This document shows positions 20,201 to 28,118 of a stretch of DNA of 64,000 nucleotides, in pieces. The notes under the pieces were generated by a model. The model was given only the letters and a program-made list of their open reading frames with translations. It was not told the origin of the DNA and ran no database searches. Within the stretch, counting starts at the first letter, position 1; every line of letters begins with the position of its first letter. Position numbers and translations under genes: made by a program. Origin of the DNA: Pseudoalteromonas luteoviolacea (GTDB lineage: Bacteria; Pseudomonadota; Gammaproteobacteria; Enterobacterales; Alteromonadaceae); NCBI RefSeq assembly GCF_021654285.1, contig NZ_JAKFZS010000004.1, positions 124,001 through 188,000 of the forward strand, in the 5' to 3' direction.

Positions 20201-20250
20201 ATTTGGATGAGCAAGACGATACCTGCGACGACAACATCATGGAGATTTAA
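11221..20250 (+). CDS. Two-module NRPS: Cs-A(Cys)-T-E-C-A(Thr)-T-E
   Basis: A 3009-aa synthetase from ATG 11221; the longer reading from 11170 lacks a good ribosome binding site. Order with key residues: condensation domain with HHIVCD (130-135) and no upstream module, so a starter domain accepting the polyene acyl chain; adenylation 1 (TSGSTG at 597); carrier Ser987; epimerase (HHLIID, 1167-1172); condensation 2 (HHSIGD, 1613-1618); adenylation 2 (TSGTTG at 2098); carrier Ser2497; epimerase 2 (HHLIID from 2684). Specificity residues aligned to GrsA-PheA read DLYNMSLIWK (near-exact to known Cys codes) and DFWNIGMVHK (Thr). Both carriers precede epimerases, predicting D-Cys and D-Thr. The first domain is a normal condensation, not a cyclisation, domain. 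The C-terminus is an acidic tail, probably a docking segment for the next synthetase, which starts 3 bp downstream. Confidence 0.95.
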   Translation: MRNEHTLPLSQRQLQVWQGQEIAPTSSVFNVSSALKITMDDCFEQLQNALVQLQQRHPVIHSKVELTADTPELIFQEGAVQWQAMADTALNVSELCDQYNAQFIDTSVRNFEFYYQVLTDSEVIVLIKGHHIVCDQWSLQILVNDLLRLLSSEDGSSILTPDIEYYAAKDQNFADVQVSPVDFIMKKPHSADASDEVAVLLDDTSECIESIKQVAAEHGISPYCVILASTILTVSRLTNDEDVTIGVPIARRTRKNRYLLGHYVDLEALSITAVHQKSLIELLQTISEQLTALLLNKAPSGLSSKNINVVCNYLAQLKTSHIIPGLMQVLAGLPEQQLRLGEDNAVTVEGVLLTPVVAQFELDFTLFETGSQLLRKIVAADAQFNTQAIQEIGEIQKRFISHLAQDDAHQICGCISTLTEAQTHLIEHQWNDFPAKYPEHNLIDGFDLQVAQYPERVSVITSSRQIDYHTLSEYRYGIAYQVASKAANRGELVAVMCEKSEYQVAALLAINTAGCAYLPINVAWPNSRIHQVLLAGGVQQVLISKTLFERIQNEPWLSEFQFTLVEEAAANSAKADCLWRESLALPLPHEIAYVIFTSGSTGQPKGVVITHESAMNTIFAVNARFEVMPEDRIFGISDLSFDLSVYDVFGALAVGAAIVLPEQDKVQDTDHWLDMVEAHQVTIWNTVPQLAQLLVNEQALQARNVDSLRVYMMSGDWIPLRLPTQLSAMTPHAIVMSLGGATEGSIWSIWHEIKTVEPDWQSIPYGLAMPNQAMWVLDQYGNHCPAGILGEIHIGGIGVAQGYFNDPERTNLAYFEHPKLGRLYRTGDNGCWNEKGYIEFKGRKDFQVKVRGYRIEMGEIEHCLLKRPEIKHVAVIDKVHNQQKALVAYLVGERNASIDLDDVRQFVAKQLPEYMVPAAFVVIDALPLTLNGKLDRKALPEPEFSACTEYQAPRNELETELCDIWQGVLGLEKVGINDNFFQIGGDSIVSISLVSALRRAGYSLKVKDIFVAPSVAELAEFITDNDDVAEVEVLSEQGVLLGDFDLHPTQNWFFAQNFANVHHFNQAFSAYCPNDLSHDDLNEALTTLSYQHDMLRSRCIVERKNRYCEEVLFELTELDISLLDEAQVSDTLSTLQASLDIFAGPTWRVVRLKGYSDGRDRLCFIFHHLIIDTVSWGILLNDLEQLIAGQSLLAKQTSYRQWVDGLAQYAARNQTQTAYWSEVLAGQPSPQPLHSSQQLSLSLSIEQTEVLLQQAAQGYNTQTQELLLSALAIAMETVFGSKSHHIMLEGHGREAIDDALEVNQTVGWFTSLYPVKLECAQSIEQTIAANKDMLRAIPDKGIGFGALYQFDPEKLPAPLPKVCFNYLGQYKAAEPADWQITGEPVGAAVSADNDSDLMLNVLGLIKQDALSIEVESRLAPAQGAQFVRAFERALEQVIAQGVMAMQSGGVSTPSDFPQAKISFELLQNLQSQAPVEALYPANSLQQGFIYHALNQPDDDAYRVQLLVDYHTQLDLELYRAAWQLATDKHPALRMAFNWQAQMLQVISQKLVLSDAHFKVVDLTTLPEGESAQKMNELLTQDRLTAFDLAKPGLFRVVVFKHSDTHYSVLKTEHHSIGDGWSVGNLLETVNGFYNQLKAGEQPVIQHDHAYQAAQVYLYENKDKTDAFWQQKMPEFEHANDINYLLSQSFDLANERVITEPARSQFVIAGDEFSALNQVCKHAGVTLNAAMQFVWHKLLQSYCQDQQTIVGTTVSGRDMPVADIHSSVGLFINTLPLAVNWQTDATITQMMSQIQLEIADINTHSGAELSRVQSQGDALFHTLFVFENYPIPEVQESDAERVEQAMQYRETREKSDYPITVIVTATPDQVEFSLNYCTRQINASQAEQLIAQLQIIVNAIATEVEQPHSQISLLSKQQSHELLMQIQPQVGPLPERGSLSEIFAEQVQKYPNNTALKFQDKALSYQALDAQSTALAKAILARDPSIASATSQAPVYIGLYFAPSLELLVSMMAILKLGATYVPLTPEYPKSRSQFILSDTQTPILLCEAGLEADLSQVLDGLDTSVQVFSYDELSQEEVDIDLSVVNTTADDLAYVIYTSGTTGQPKGVMQPHHNVVRLFDSCEQAYQFTEQDVWVMYHACTFDFSVWEIWGALLHGGCLVIPDKACTRDPREFIALCQNQGVTVLNQTPSAFYSFTDTAVSQSAQLPALRYVIFGGDKLNMARLAPWWQAYGDTHTKLINMYGITETTVHVTYQELSPDNNQHQSLIGRPLSDMSAYVLDANQNLVPVGVVGELYVGGAGLARGYLNREELTRERFIENPFAAQLPASHESRLYRSGDLVRRLADGQLEYIGRNDEQVKIRGFRIELGEIENILIAHQDVKQAVVIPRLLQGTQQLIAYVVSQRETALNHDVLSTYLAEQLPEYMVPSAIMAIEQVPLTVNNKVDRKALPDPVFDAQSDYVAPTTELESQLCDIWQALLGLEKVGIDEHFFRIGGDSIISIQLMSQLRLLGYTIKVKDIYESPTVAQLAKKLAQLPQAQTVETEQGVLTGEFDLLPVQSWFFDLGLSQPNHWNQSFMLTVPEALTTSQVEQACQALVEHHDMMRVRFALQGDTYRQSYLSFNELDLAAWCGVAQIDATGLSDTQIGAQLSQWQQSFDLNDGPLFKLVHLQGYGDGVARVCFIFHHLIIDGVSWRVLSQDMQTLLTGKTLAAKTSSYRQWVKSMQTYPTDHSSELNYWQHVVEHSNALNVTESVSEHSLSLSAEHTQMLLRQSNEGYNTEINDLLLAALSLTLPQVLSGTEHVITLEGHGREDIDEHLDVSQTLGWFTSLYPVKLTAYDDLSSAVVQTKEMLRAVPNKGVGYGAFFQGGQITQKLPLISFNYLGQFNSSASGVESWQIVQEFCGQLIGEQNEMALMLNINGMIDSDQLVFSVQSRLGLQLSADFERYFATNLQHVIEHTAHIADQGAVATPSDFIANDLSVEHLAHLNSVLEEADLDEQDDTCDDNIMEI

Positions 20251-20253
20251 GCA

Positions 20254-23200
20254 ATGTTACTTATCAAGGAAATCAGCGCACATAACCTGTCTATTTGGGC
20301 AGAGCAAGGTAAGTTAAAACTGGCTTTTGGCAATGCGTCTCCGGATCCGCAGCTGGTGAATAAAATCAAAGCCAATAAGCCGGAATTAATTGCATTTTTG
20401 AGTGAGCAAAACATTGACTCGGCGAAAGCGTTTAAACGTTATATCCAGAGTCAAACTGCGCCTTCGCGTGGTATTGAGTCGGTGAGTCCGGCAAACAGCT
20501 TGCAACAAGGGTTTATTTATCATCATTTGAACCAGCCAGACGATGATGCATATCGTGTGCAAATGATGTTGGATTATCAAGAGCCGCTGAACGTCCCTTT
20601 GTACCAAAAGGCCTGGGAGTTAACCTCTTTAAGGTTCCCTGCGCTGCGCACTTTTTTTAACTGGGATGAAGCCCTGTTGCAAATTGTCTCACCCAAAGCG
20701 AGTATTGATAGCAATAGTTTTTATTATGAAGATATTAGCGCATTAGGTGAAGTAGAGCGCGCAGCGAAAATAGATACGTTGCAGCAAGCAGAGCGCGCAA
20801 AAGGGTTTGATTTGTCAAAGCCGGGCTTGATCCGCATTTCACTTATCAAGCAAGCAGATGACTTATACACCTTACTAAAAACGGAGCATCACAGCATCAG
20901 TGATGGCTGGAGTGCGCCTTTGTTGCTGCGCAGCGTCCATGAGTATTATGAGCAGTTACTCGGTGGCACAGTGCCGACGGTTGAGGTGGAAACGGCCTAC
21001 ATAGCAACGCAGCAGTATTATCAGCAACACCAAGTGCAGACACTGCAGTATTGGCAAGAAAAAAAGCAGCAATTTGAAGGGGCAAATGACATCTCAGAGA
21101 TGTTGAGTGCGCCCCTTGATTTGACCAAGCCGATGCAGGTCACAGAACCTGATACACAACAATTGATGGTCACAGGCGCTGAGTTTCATGCGCTCAAAGC
21201 GATGTGCCAAAATGCTGGGGTGACACTCAACGTGGCATTACAATTTTGTTGGCACAAGCTTATCCAGGTTTATGCGGGCGATGAGCAAACCACCGTGGGG
21301 ACCGTTGTCTCGGGTCGTAACCTACCAGTAGAAGGCATCGACAACAGTGTCGGTTTGTTCATCAACACCTTGCCATTGCAAGTGTTTTGGCCAGAAGATG
21401 CGTCTAGTGCGCAAATCATGGCAGAGATTCAGCTGTCGATTGCGTCACTCAACAGCGCCAGTAGTGTTGCACTGGCTGAGTTACAGCCGCAAGGTGAGCG
21501 GTTATTCCATACCTTGTTCACTTTTGAAAATTACCCGATCAATCATCAAGGTGATACGCGTAAGTGGCAGCTCAAAAAGGTGGTTGAGAAAATTGATTAT
21601 CCGCTGTCCCTTGTTGCGACAGAGCAAGGGAATACGCTCGATATAGCCATTAACTACAGTGCAAATTGGCTAGATGCTGACAAAGCGGGCAAGCTGGTAT
21701 CGCAGCTTAAAGTGCTGCTTGAGCAGCTGGTGGAAGCGCCAGAGCAACCGCATCAGCAATTAGGGTTGTTGACATCTGCTGAGTGTGAGGCAATCACGCA
21801 GCAGTGGCACTGCCAACAAGCGCACTTTGAGTTTGAAAACGACATTGCTGGCATGATTGCCCAGCACGCACAAGCTATGCCAGACAAGGTGGCTGTTAAA
21901 GCAGGGAAAACTACTTTAAGTTATCAGCAATTAAACGAGCGAGCAGAGCATTTAGCAAACACCATAGTGCAGCGCCTTGCTCAGCAAGGTGAATCGGTAC
22001 AAGCCGATACCTTGATTGGGCTGTATTTGAGTCCAAGTGCTGACATTCTGGTGGCCATGTTGGCGGTATTGAAGTTAGGAGCGGGATATGTCCCCATCTC
22101 ACCAGATGCCCCAGAGGATAGGGTGCAGTTTATCTTGTCTGATACAGACATGCGCTTGGTCCTGACGCAATCACAGTATGCCCATCGACTGGATACTTGG
22201 TTGACAGGAACGCAAGTTGGTTTCATCAGCTGTGATAAACCCATGTTGGTGTTGGATAATTCACAAGCTTTTGCTGAGCGTCGCTGCCGCATGAATAACA
22301 TTGCATATGTCATATATACCTCAGGCACCACAGGCAAGCCAAAGGGCGTGATGGTAGAGCAAGCGCAAGTACTTAATTACTTTTTTGGGGTGCAAAGTAC
22401 TTTATCAAATGCCTTAGAGGTATGTGATTTTTCGACCAACTATTGCTTTGATTTGACCGTGACAACCACCTTATGCCCACTCATGGCAGGTGGAACTGTG
22501 TGTGTTTATCAGGGTGACATTGCCAATGTGTCAGCATATCAGGCACATTTGGCAGACAATCAAGTGCGTTTTGTAAAAACCACGCCAAGCCTTGCCAACC
22601 TCTTATTGGCTGACAGTGAGATAACCTTGCGCAGCTTAATGGTCGGCGGTGAAGCACTGACGAAGCCAGTTATTGATAAGCTCTCAATGGTTACGGAGAC
22701 ATTGATTGATGAATATGGTCCAACAGAGGCGACAGTAGGCGCCATGAACAAATGCGTTGACCCAAGCCAAGTGGTCAACGGCATCGGGCATGCTTATCCC
22801 AATGTGGCGTTGTATGTTTTGTCATCGGCACTTAAACCTGTGCCAGTAGGTGCAATTGGCGAGTTATATATCGGCGGGGCAGGGGTGGCCAGAGGCTACT
22901 TAAATCGCGACGATTTGACACAATCGCGCTTTATTCAAAATCCATTTGCAAGTAGTGATGATGTGTACAATCAACGGATTTACAAAACGGGTGATTTAGT
23001 TCGTTGGCTCGACAATGGTGAAATTGAATACCTTGGCCGTAACGACAACCAAGTTAAAATTCGCGGTTATCGAATTGAGCTTGGTGAGATTGAGCACGCC
23101 ATATGTGATGTTGAGGGGGTTCAAAGTGCGGCCGTCATTGCGGATAAAAGCCATGCAGATGGTGCGTTACATGCTTACTGGATTGCCAGTGTAGGCAGTA

Positions 23201-26200
23201 CTGCCTGTGAGGAAAACATTAACGCATATTTAGCGTCAACATTACCAAAATACATGGTGCCAGCCAGCTATACACAATTAGAGGTGTTCCCTTTAACAGG
23301 CAATGGTAAGTTGGATGAAAAGGCACTGCCCGTTCCTAATCAAAGCGTTAAACAGAGTTACAAAGCGCCAAGCAGTGAGCTTGAGTCGACCTTATGTGCG
23401 CTTTGGCAACAGGTGCTCAATGTTGACTCTGTGGGTGTGGATGATAACTTTTACGAGTTAGGGGGGAATTCAATTACGGCGATTCGTTTATCTGCGGCCA
23501 GCCGCAAAGCGCTTAAGCGTGATATTCCTCTCGAAGTGCTGTTCACTCATAATACCGTCGCCAAGCTGGCTAACGTCATTGATGCATCACAGGCCATTGT
23601 GATCCCTCGCAGTGATACGGAATCTTTACCGCTGTCGTTCGCACAGGAGCGATTACTCTTTATCGACAGCTATGAAAAAGGCAGTAGCGCGTATCATATT
23701 CCAGCCTTGTTTGAAGTTGGAGAGTCGCTAAACCTGGATGCATTTCAAAAAGCACTTAATCAAGTTGTGGCCCGCCATGAGGTATTAAATTCGGTATTTA
23801 ACACCCAAGATAACGGCATTTTAAGTCAGCACACATTACCGTCAAATATCGCTATTGTACAGCACTCGGTGGCGGATGAAATTGCCCTTGAAGCGCTTGT
23901 TAGTGAACTGGCCTCAAAACCATTCGAGCTATCGCAAGATAGCCCAATGCGGGTGTATCACATTAGCCGTGCATCCACCCAGTATTTGCTTTTTGTGTGG
24001 CACCATATCGCATTTGATGGTTGGTCGACGTTCGTATTTACTGAAGAGCTAACGAAAGCGTATCTAGCAGCGTTGAATGGTAAAGCCGCTCAACTGCCAG
24101 AGTTGAGTATTCGTTATGCGGACTATGCAAAATGGCAAAGAGATTATCTACAAGGTGAGACTCTGAGCAAGTTACAAAGCTACTGGAAAGGCGCGCTGCA
24201 AGGGTTTGAAACATTGGATCTGCCTTATGACAGGGCAAGACCAAACCAAGTGAGCTATGCAGGTGAGAACCTTGATTTAGCCCTAGATAAAACGCTGTCC
24301 AAGCAGGTTAAGGACAGTGCTAAAGCACAGCAAACCAGTGTGTACACTGTGATGCTGAGCGCGTTGTATGTCACATTGGCGAGTGTATCTGGGCAGCAAG
24401 ATATTGTGGTTGGTACGCCTTCGGATAACCGTCATCATAGCCAAGTGCAGGCGCTTATCGGGTTTTTTGTCAATTCGATGGCGCTGCGTAGCCAAGTTGA
24501 TACAAACAGGAGTGCGAGCGAGTTTATTCAGCACACGCATCAGCTGGTTACCCAAGCGAAAGTGCATCAGGATTTACCATTTGAACAAATAGTGGAGCTG
24601 TTGGCGTTAGAAAGAGACAGCTCGCGCCATCCTATTTTTCAGGTGATGTTTAGTGTGCAGAGCATGAATGCCGAGCAAATCGTGCAGGGTGATTTGCAGT
24701 TAAAGCCAGTGCTAAGCGATAAGCTCAGTGGCAAGAGTGCGAAATATGATTTGACCTTAGTCGTTGATGACAGCACAGAGCAGCTGAGTTTGCAGTTTAA
24801 CTACGCGACCAGTTTATTTGAGCAAGCGACCATCGATGCATTTGCACAGCGTTATGTTCGAATACTTAAAAGCATGCTGGCGGCGCCTGCTGACGCGTTG
24901 CATCACATTAATGTACTGAGTGACGCTGAGCGCACACAAGTATTAGAACAATTTAATCAAAAGCCCGTGCATACACCAAGCTCACTCTCTATTCATCGTA
25001 TTTTTGAGCGTGTAGCCAACAGGCGTAGCAGTGACATTGCTGTGGTGTGTGGCGATGAGCAATTGACATACCAGCAGCTTAATCAAAAAGCCAATAAGCT
25101 TGCTCAATTTATCCGTCAGGCCTATGAAATAGACCAAAAATCCACGATTAAGCCGGATACTTTAATTGCGCTCTATTACCCACAAAATATCGATATGGTG
25201 GTGGCCATTCTAGCGGTGCTCAAAGCAGGCGCTGCGTATGTCCCGTTGTCGATGGATAATCCTGATGAGCGCACACGCTTTATTGCCCGCGATGCAAATG
25301 TCTCTTTGGTACTTACCCAAGCGGACTATCATGCTGAGTTATCGGGTGTTTTTAATACCGACTCGGGACCGAGTGTCTTAGTTGCCGAACATGTCGGTGG
25401 TGAAAGCATCGAGAATTTGGACGTGGATACGGATTTAACGAGCTTAGCGTATGTCATTTATACCTCAGGAACCACGGGGCAACCAAAAGGGGTTGAGATT
25501 GAGCACCATGCGGTAAATTCTTTTGCACTGGGCAACAATTACTTGGATGCGACTAAAGTGCGCCGTATTGCCAGTATGTCGTCTTATGCATTTGATGGAT
25601 TTATTTTTGATGCCATGTTCAGTTTGCTCAATGGCTTGTGTGTGCATTTAGTGGATAAATACACACGACTCTCTCCAGAGTTATTTGCTCAGTATGTTGA
25701 AGCGCATAAAATCGATGCGAGCTTTATGACCACCGCATTATTTAATGCACTGGCAACCAGTGGACAGCTTAAAAATAGCCCGCTTAAGCACATTTTGTTT
25801 GGCGGCGAGCAGGTTAATTTAAATGTGGTGAATGCCTTTAAGCAAAGTACACCGCAGGTGAAGTTAAGTCATGTATATGGTCCGACAGAAACCACAGTGT
25901 TTGCCTCAGTCTGTCATCTTGATGATAGTCGAACCAATGCGCCCATTGGTCACGCCTTAACAGGCAAAACTTTATATGTATTAGATCCGATGGGGGAGCC
26001 AGTTCCTGTGGGTACACCGGGTGAGCTTTACATTGGCGGTGAAGGGCTTGCTAGAGGGTATTTAAACCGTCCAGATCTCACGGCAGAGAAATTTGTTACA
26101 AACCCATTTGTAGACATTTCAATAAACAGCCATATCGAACCTCGCATGTATCGCACGGGAGACATTGTAAAGTGGCAAGCTGATGGCAATATAGAGTACG

Positions 26201-27522
26201 TTGGTCGAAACGATAAACAAGTGAAGATACGCGGCTTTAGGATTGAGCTGGGTGAAATCGAGAGCGCCATTTGTAGCGTTGCTGGGGTGAAGCAAGCTGC
26301 GGTAATTGCAAAGCAAAACGGGACTGAAAAGTATCTCGCAGCGTATGTTGTGAGCGACGATACCGATGCTGATAAAGCAGAGCAGATCATGGGATATTTG
26401 CAGACTGCGCTGCCCGACTTTATGGTGCCTTCTGCGATGACGTTACTTGATAATATTCCACTCAATGTCAACGGCAAGCTGGATGTAAAGTCTTTGCCAG
26501 AACCTAATTTTATTAAAAGTGATGAATATGTAGCGCCACGCGATGCCCTTGAACTTAAGTTATGTGAGTTATGGCAATCTGCACTAGGTCACTCGCAAAT
26601 AGGGATCAGCGATGACTACTTCAAGCTTGGCGGGACTTCAATTGCTGCGATTAAACTGACACGAGTAATAAATCAAACCATTAACTGTAGGCTCTCTGTG
26701 GCTGATTTGTTTAAATCTCCTACCGTACGAGGCCTGGCAAGTTTGGTACGTAATCAAGCGCGTGACGGGCAATTAGTGAAACGCTTAAATGACTTTAGCG
26801 ACGGCTTACCAACGCTTGTGATGGTCCATGCTGGCAGCGGCGGCTGTGAGGTTTATCAAGGGCTTGCAGCAGAGTTAAACGGGTCGTTTAATTGCTTAGG
26901 CGTTGATAACTATAACCTCATTAATGACAAAAAAATTAGTCAGTTAGATGAGCTTGCCAAGGTGTATTACGATGAAGTGTGCGCTCAGATTGAAGCTGAT
27001 AAAGTTTGTCTCTTAGGCTGGTCACTGGGGGGCAATATCGCACTAGAAATGGCAGGTTTATTTGAAAGAAACCACAGTGCTGACATAAAAGTGCTGCTTT
27101 TAGACACTATTATCAAGTCTGGTAAACTCAAAACGCTGACGCAAGAATTTGAGTCTGAGAATGAGCAATTATTTGTTGTACGCATGCGCGAGCTTGGCCA
27201 CGAGAAAGGCAGTATTGAGGCGATGATAAAAGCACGTAAAGCGGAAGGGCGGTTGGATTTATGTCCATTGAGCCAACCGCTGAAAACGACTCAGGTGCAT
27301 TTATTTAAAGCAGGTCAATATGAGGCGCAGGTGTCGGATGCGCTGACACGTGAATGGTCACAAACGCTGGATGCTATTTCGGATAACAACGTGGAAGCAT
27401 TTATCGGTGGTAAAGTAGATTGTACTTTACTTAAACAGCGAAATCATGGTGATATCTTGCAAAGTCATGCTGAAATCAAGGCCGTATTGGAACATGAGTT
27501 TGGTTTTGGCAATAAAGGTTAA
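20254..27522 (+). CDS. Two-module NRPS with termination: docking-C-A(Asn)-T-C-A(Ile)-T-TE
   Basis: A 2422-aa synthetase. Residues 1-50 look like a TubC-type N-terminal docking domain. Then condensation 3 (HHSISD, 212-217; very similar to condensation 2, and like it placed after an epimerase, so a D-donor type), adenylation 3 (TSGTTG at 689), carrier Ser1073 (GGNSI), condensation 4 (HHIAFD, 1250-1255; L-donor type), adenylation 4 (TSGTTG at 1737), carrier Ser2129 (GGTSI) and a type I thioesterase with Ser2257 (GWSLGG) and His2398. Specificity codes read DLTKMGEVGK (Asn) and DGFFLGVVFK (Ile, possibly Leu or Val). No epimerase is present, so residues 3 and 4 should be L. The thioesterase may hydrolyse or cyclise; the sequence does not decide. 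Confidence 0.95.
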   Translation: MLLIKEISAHNLSIWAEQGKLKLAFGNASPDPQLVNKIKANKPELIAFLSEQNIDSAKAFKRYIQSQTAPSRGIESVSPANSLQQGFIYHHLNQPDDDAYRVQMMLDYQEPLNVPLYQKAWELTSLRFPALRTFFNWDEALLQIVSPKASIDSNSFYYEDISALGEVERAAKIDTLQQAERAKGFDLSKPGLIRISLIKQADDLYTLLKTEHHSISDGWSAPLLLRSVHEYYEQLLGGTVPTVEVETAYIATQQYYQQHQVQTLQYWQEKKQQFEGANDISEMLSAPLDLTKPMQVTEPDTQQLMVTGAEFHALKAMCQNAGVTLNVALQFCWHKLIQVYAGDEQTTVGTVVSGRNLPVEGIDNSVGLFINTLPLQVFWPEDASSAQIMAEIQLSIASLNSASSVALAELQPQGERLFHTLFTFENYPINHQGDTRKWQLKKVVEKIDYPLSLVATEQGNTLDIAINYSANWLDADKAGKLVSQLKVLLEQLVEAPEQPHQQLGLLTSAECEAITQQWHCQQAHFEFENDIAGMIAQHAQAMPDKVAVKAGKTTLSYQQLNERAEHLANTIVQRLAQQGESVQADTLIGLYLSPSADILVAMLAVLKLGAGYVPISPDAPEDRVQFILSDTDMRLVLTQSQYAHRLDTWLTGTQVGFISCDKPMLVLDNSQAFAERRCRMNNIAYVIYTSGTTGKPKGVMVEQAQVLNYFFGVQSTLSNALEVCDFSTNYCFDLTVTTTLCPLMAGGTVCVYQGDIANVSAYQAHLADNQVRFVKTTPSLANLLLADSEITLRSLMVGGEALTKPVIDKLSMVTETLIDEYGPTEATVGAMNKCVDPSQVVNGIGHAYPNVALYVLSSALKPVPVGAIGELYIGGAGVARGYLNRDDLTQSRFIQNPFASSDDVYNQRIYKTGDLVRWLDNGEIEYLGRNDNQVKIRGYRIELGEIEHAICDVEGVQSAAVIADKSHADGALHAYWIASVGSTACEENINAYLASTLPKYMVPASYTQLEVFPLTGNGKLDEKALPVPNQSVKQSYKAPSSELESTLCALWQQVLNVDSVGVDDNFYELGGNSITAIRLSAASRKALKRDIPLEVLFTHNTVAKLANVIDASQAIVIPRSDTESLPLSFAQERLLFIDSYEKGSSAYHIPALFEVGESLNLDAFQKALNQVVARHEVLNSVFNTQDNGILSQHTLPSNIAIVQHSVADEIALEALVSELASKPFELSQDSPMRVYHISRASTQYLLFVWHHIAFDGWSTFVFTEELTKAYLAALNGKAAQLPELSIRYADYAKWQRDYLQGETLSKLQSYWKGALQGFETLDLPYDRARPNQVSYAGENLDLALDKTLSKQVKDSAKAQQTSVYTVMLSALYVTLASVSGQQDIVVGTPSDNRHHSQVQALIGFFVNSMALRSQVDTNRSASEFIQHTHQLVTQAKVHQDLPFEQIVELLALERDSSRHPIFQVMFSVQSMNAEQIVQGDLQLKPVLSDKLSGKSAKYDLTLVVDDSTEQLSLQFNYATSLFEQATIDAFAQRYVRILKSMLAAPADALHHINVLSDAERTQVLEQFNQKPVHTPSSLSIHRIFERVANRRSSDIAVVCGDEQLTYQQLNQKANKLAQFIRQAYEIDQKSTIKPDTLIALYYPQNIDMVVAILAVLKAGAAYVPLSMDNPDERTRFIARDANVSLVLTQADYHAELSGVFNTDSGPSVLVAEHVGGESIENLDVDTDLTSLAYVIYTSGTTGQPKGVEIEHHAVNSFALGNNYLDATKVRRIASMSSYAFDGFIFDAMFSLLNGLCVHLVDKYTRLSPELFAQYVEAHKIDASFMTTALFNALATSGQLKNSPLKHILFGGEQVNLNVVNAFKQSTPQVKLSHVYGPTETTVFASVCHLDDSRTNAPIGHALTGKTLYVLDPMGEPVPVGTPGELYIGGEGLARGYLNRPDLTAEKFVTNPFVDISINSHIEPRMYRTGDIVKWQADGNIEYVGRNDKQVKIRGFRIELGEIESAICSVAGVKQAAVIAKQNGTEKYLAAYVVSDDTDADKAEQIMGYLQTALPDFMVPSAMTLLDNIPLNVNGKLDVKSLPEPNFIKSDEYVAPRDALELKLCELWQSALGHSQIGISDDYFKLGGTSIAAIKLTRVINQTINCRLSVADLFKSPTVRGLASLVRNQARDGQLVKRLNDFSDGLPTLVMVHAGSGGCEVYQGLAAELNGSFNCLGVDNYNLINDKKISQLDELAKVYYDEVCAQIEADKVCLLGWSLGGNIALEMAGLFERNHSADIKVLLLDTIIKSGKLKTLTQEFESENEQLFVVRMRELGHEKGSIEAMIKARKAEGRLDLCPLSQPLKTTQVHLFKAGQYEAQVSDALTREWSQTLDAISDNNVEAFIGGKVDCTLLKQRNHGDILQSHAEIKAVLEHEFGFGNKG

Positions 27523-27534
27523 AAGGTATTTTAT

Positions 27535-28047
27535 ATGAAAAAGGTATTGTTATCGTCATTGGCACTTACAGTGTTAGCGGCTTGCTCGTCTACTTCTAAT
27601 ATGAGCGTGAATGAAGTAAAAGGTGCGCCGACTGAGGTCCGTATTGTGGTGAATCAGGTGGCAAGTACTGAAGGGCAGTTGTTAGTGTATTTGCATGACA
27701 ACGCGGACTCTTACTACAGCGATGATAATTACAGCGCATCGAGTATCAAGTACTTTCACCGTATGGTGGTTGCGCCAAGTATTCCGGCAACAGAAGTGGT
27801 GCTAGAAGGTATTCCTGCAGGTAAATACGCCATCAGTGTCGTGCATGACAAAGACGGTGATGGCACGCTTGATCGCATGGTATTTCCATTTATTGGCATG
27901 CCAAGTGAGCCCTATGGCTTATCTAACGACGCATACAGTGCGTTATCTAAAGGGGATTTTGAAGATGCGTTGGTTGATATTGCAAACCAGCCGCAGCCAA
28001 TTCAAATAAACTTAGCGACGCATTTGACAAAAACCTTTGGTGGTTAA
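27535..28047 (+). CDS. DUF2141-like lipoprotein at the end of the biosynthetic operon
   Basis: A 170-aa lipoprotein: a basic N-terminus and hydrophobic core end in the lipobox LAAC (Cys17). The body carries HDKDGDGTLDRM and GMPSEPYGLSNDAY, the Ca-loop-like and EPYGFSN-like hallmarks of the DUF2141 family of secreted proteins. It starts 12 bp after the NRPS stop and ends just before a strong terminator, so it is the last gene of the operon. Function is unknown; a role in holding or releasing a pigmented lipopeptide at the envelope is conceivable but unproven. Confidence 0.85.
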   Translation: MKKVLLSSLALTVLAACSSTSNMSVNEVKGAPTEVRIVVNQVASTEGQLLVYLHDNADSYYSDDNYSASSIKYFHRMVVAPSIPATEVVLEGIPAGKYAISVVHDKDGDGTLDRMVFPFIGMPSEPYGLSNDAYSALSKGDFEDALVDIANQPQPIQINLATHLTKTFGG

Positions 28048-28082
28048 GTATTGGTAATTGATATTTACCTGAACATATTGCT

Positions 28083-28105
28083 CCCGGGCTCGTCCCGGGT
28101 TTTTT
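28083..28105 (+). terminator. Rho-independent terminator of the biosynthetic operon
   Basis: CCCGGG (28083-28088), loop CTCGT, CCCGGG (28094-28099) and six T. It lies 35 bp after the lipoprotein stop. Confidence 0.9.
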
Positions 28106-28118
28106 GTATTTGCTCTAA

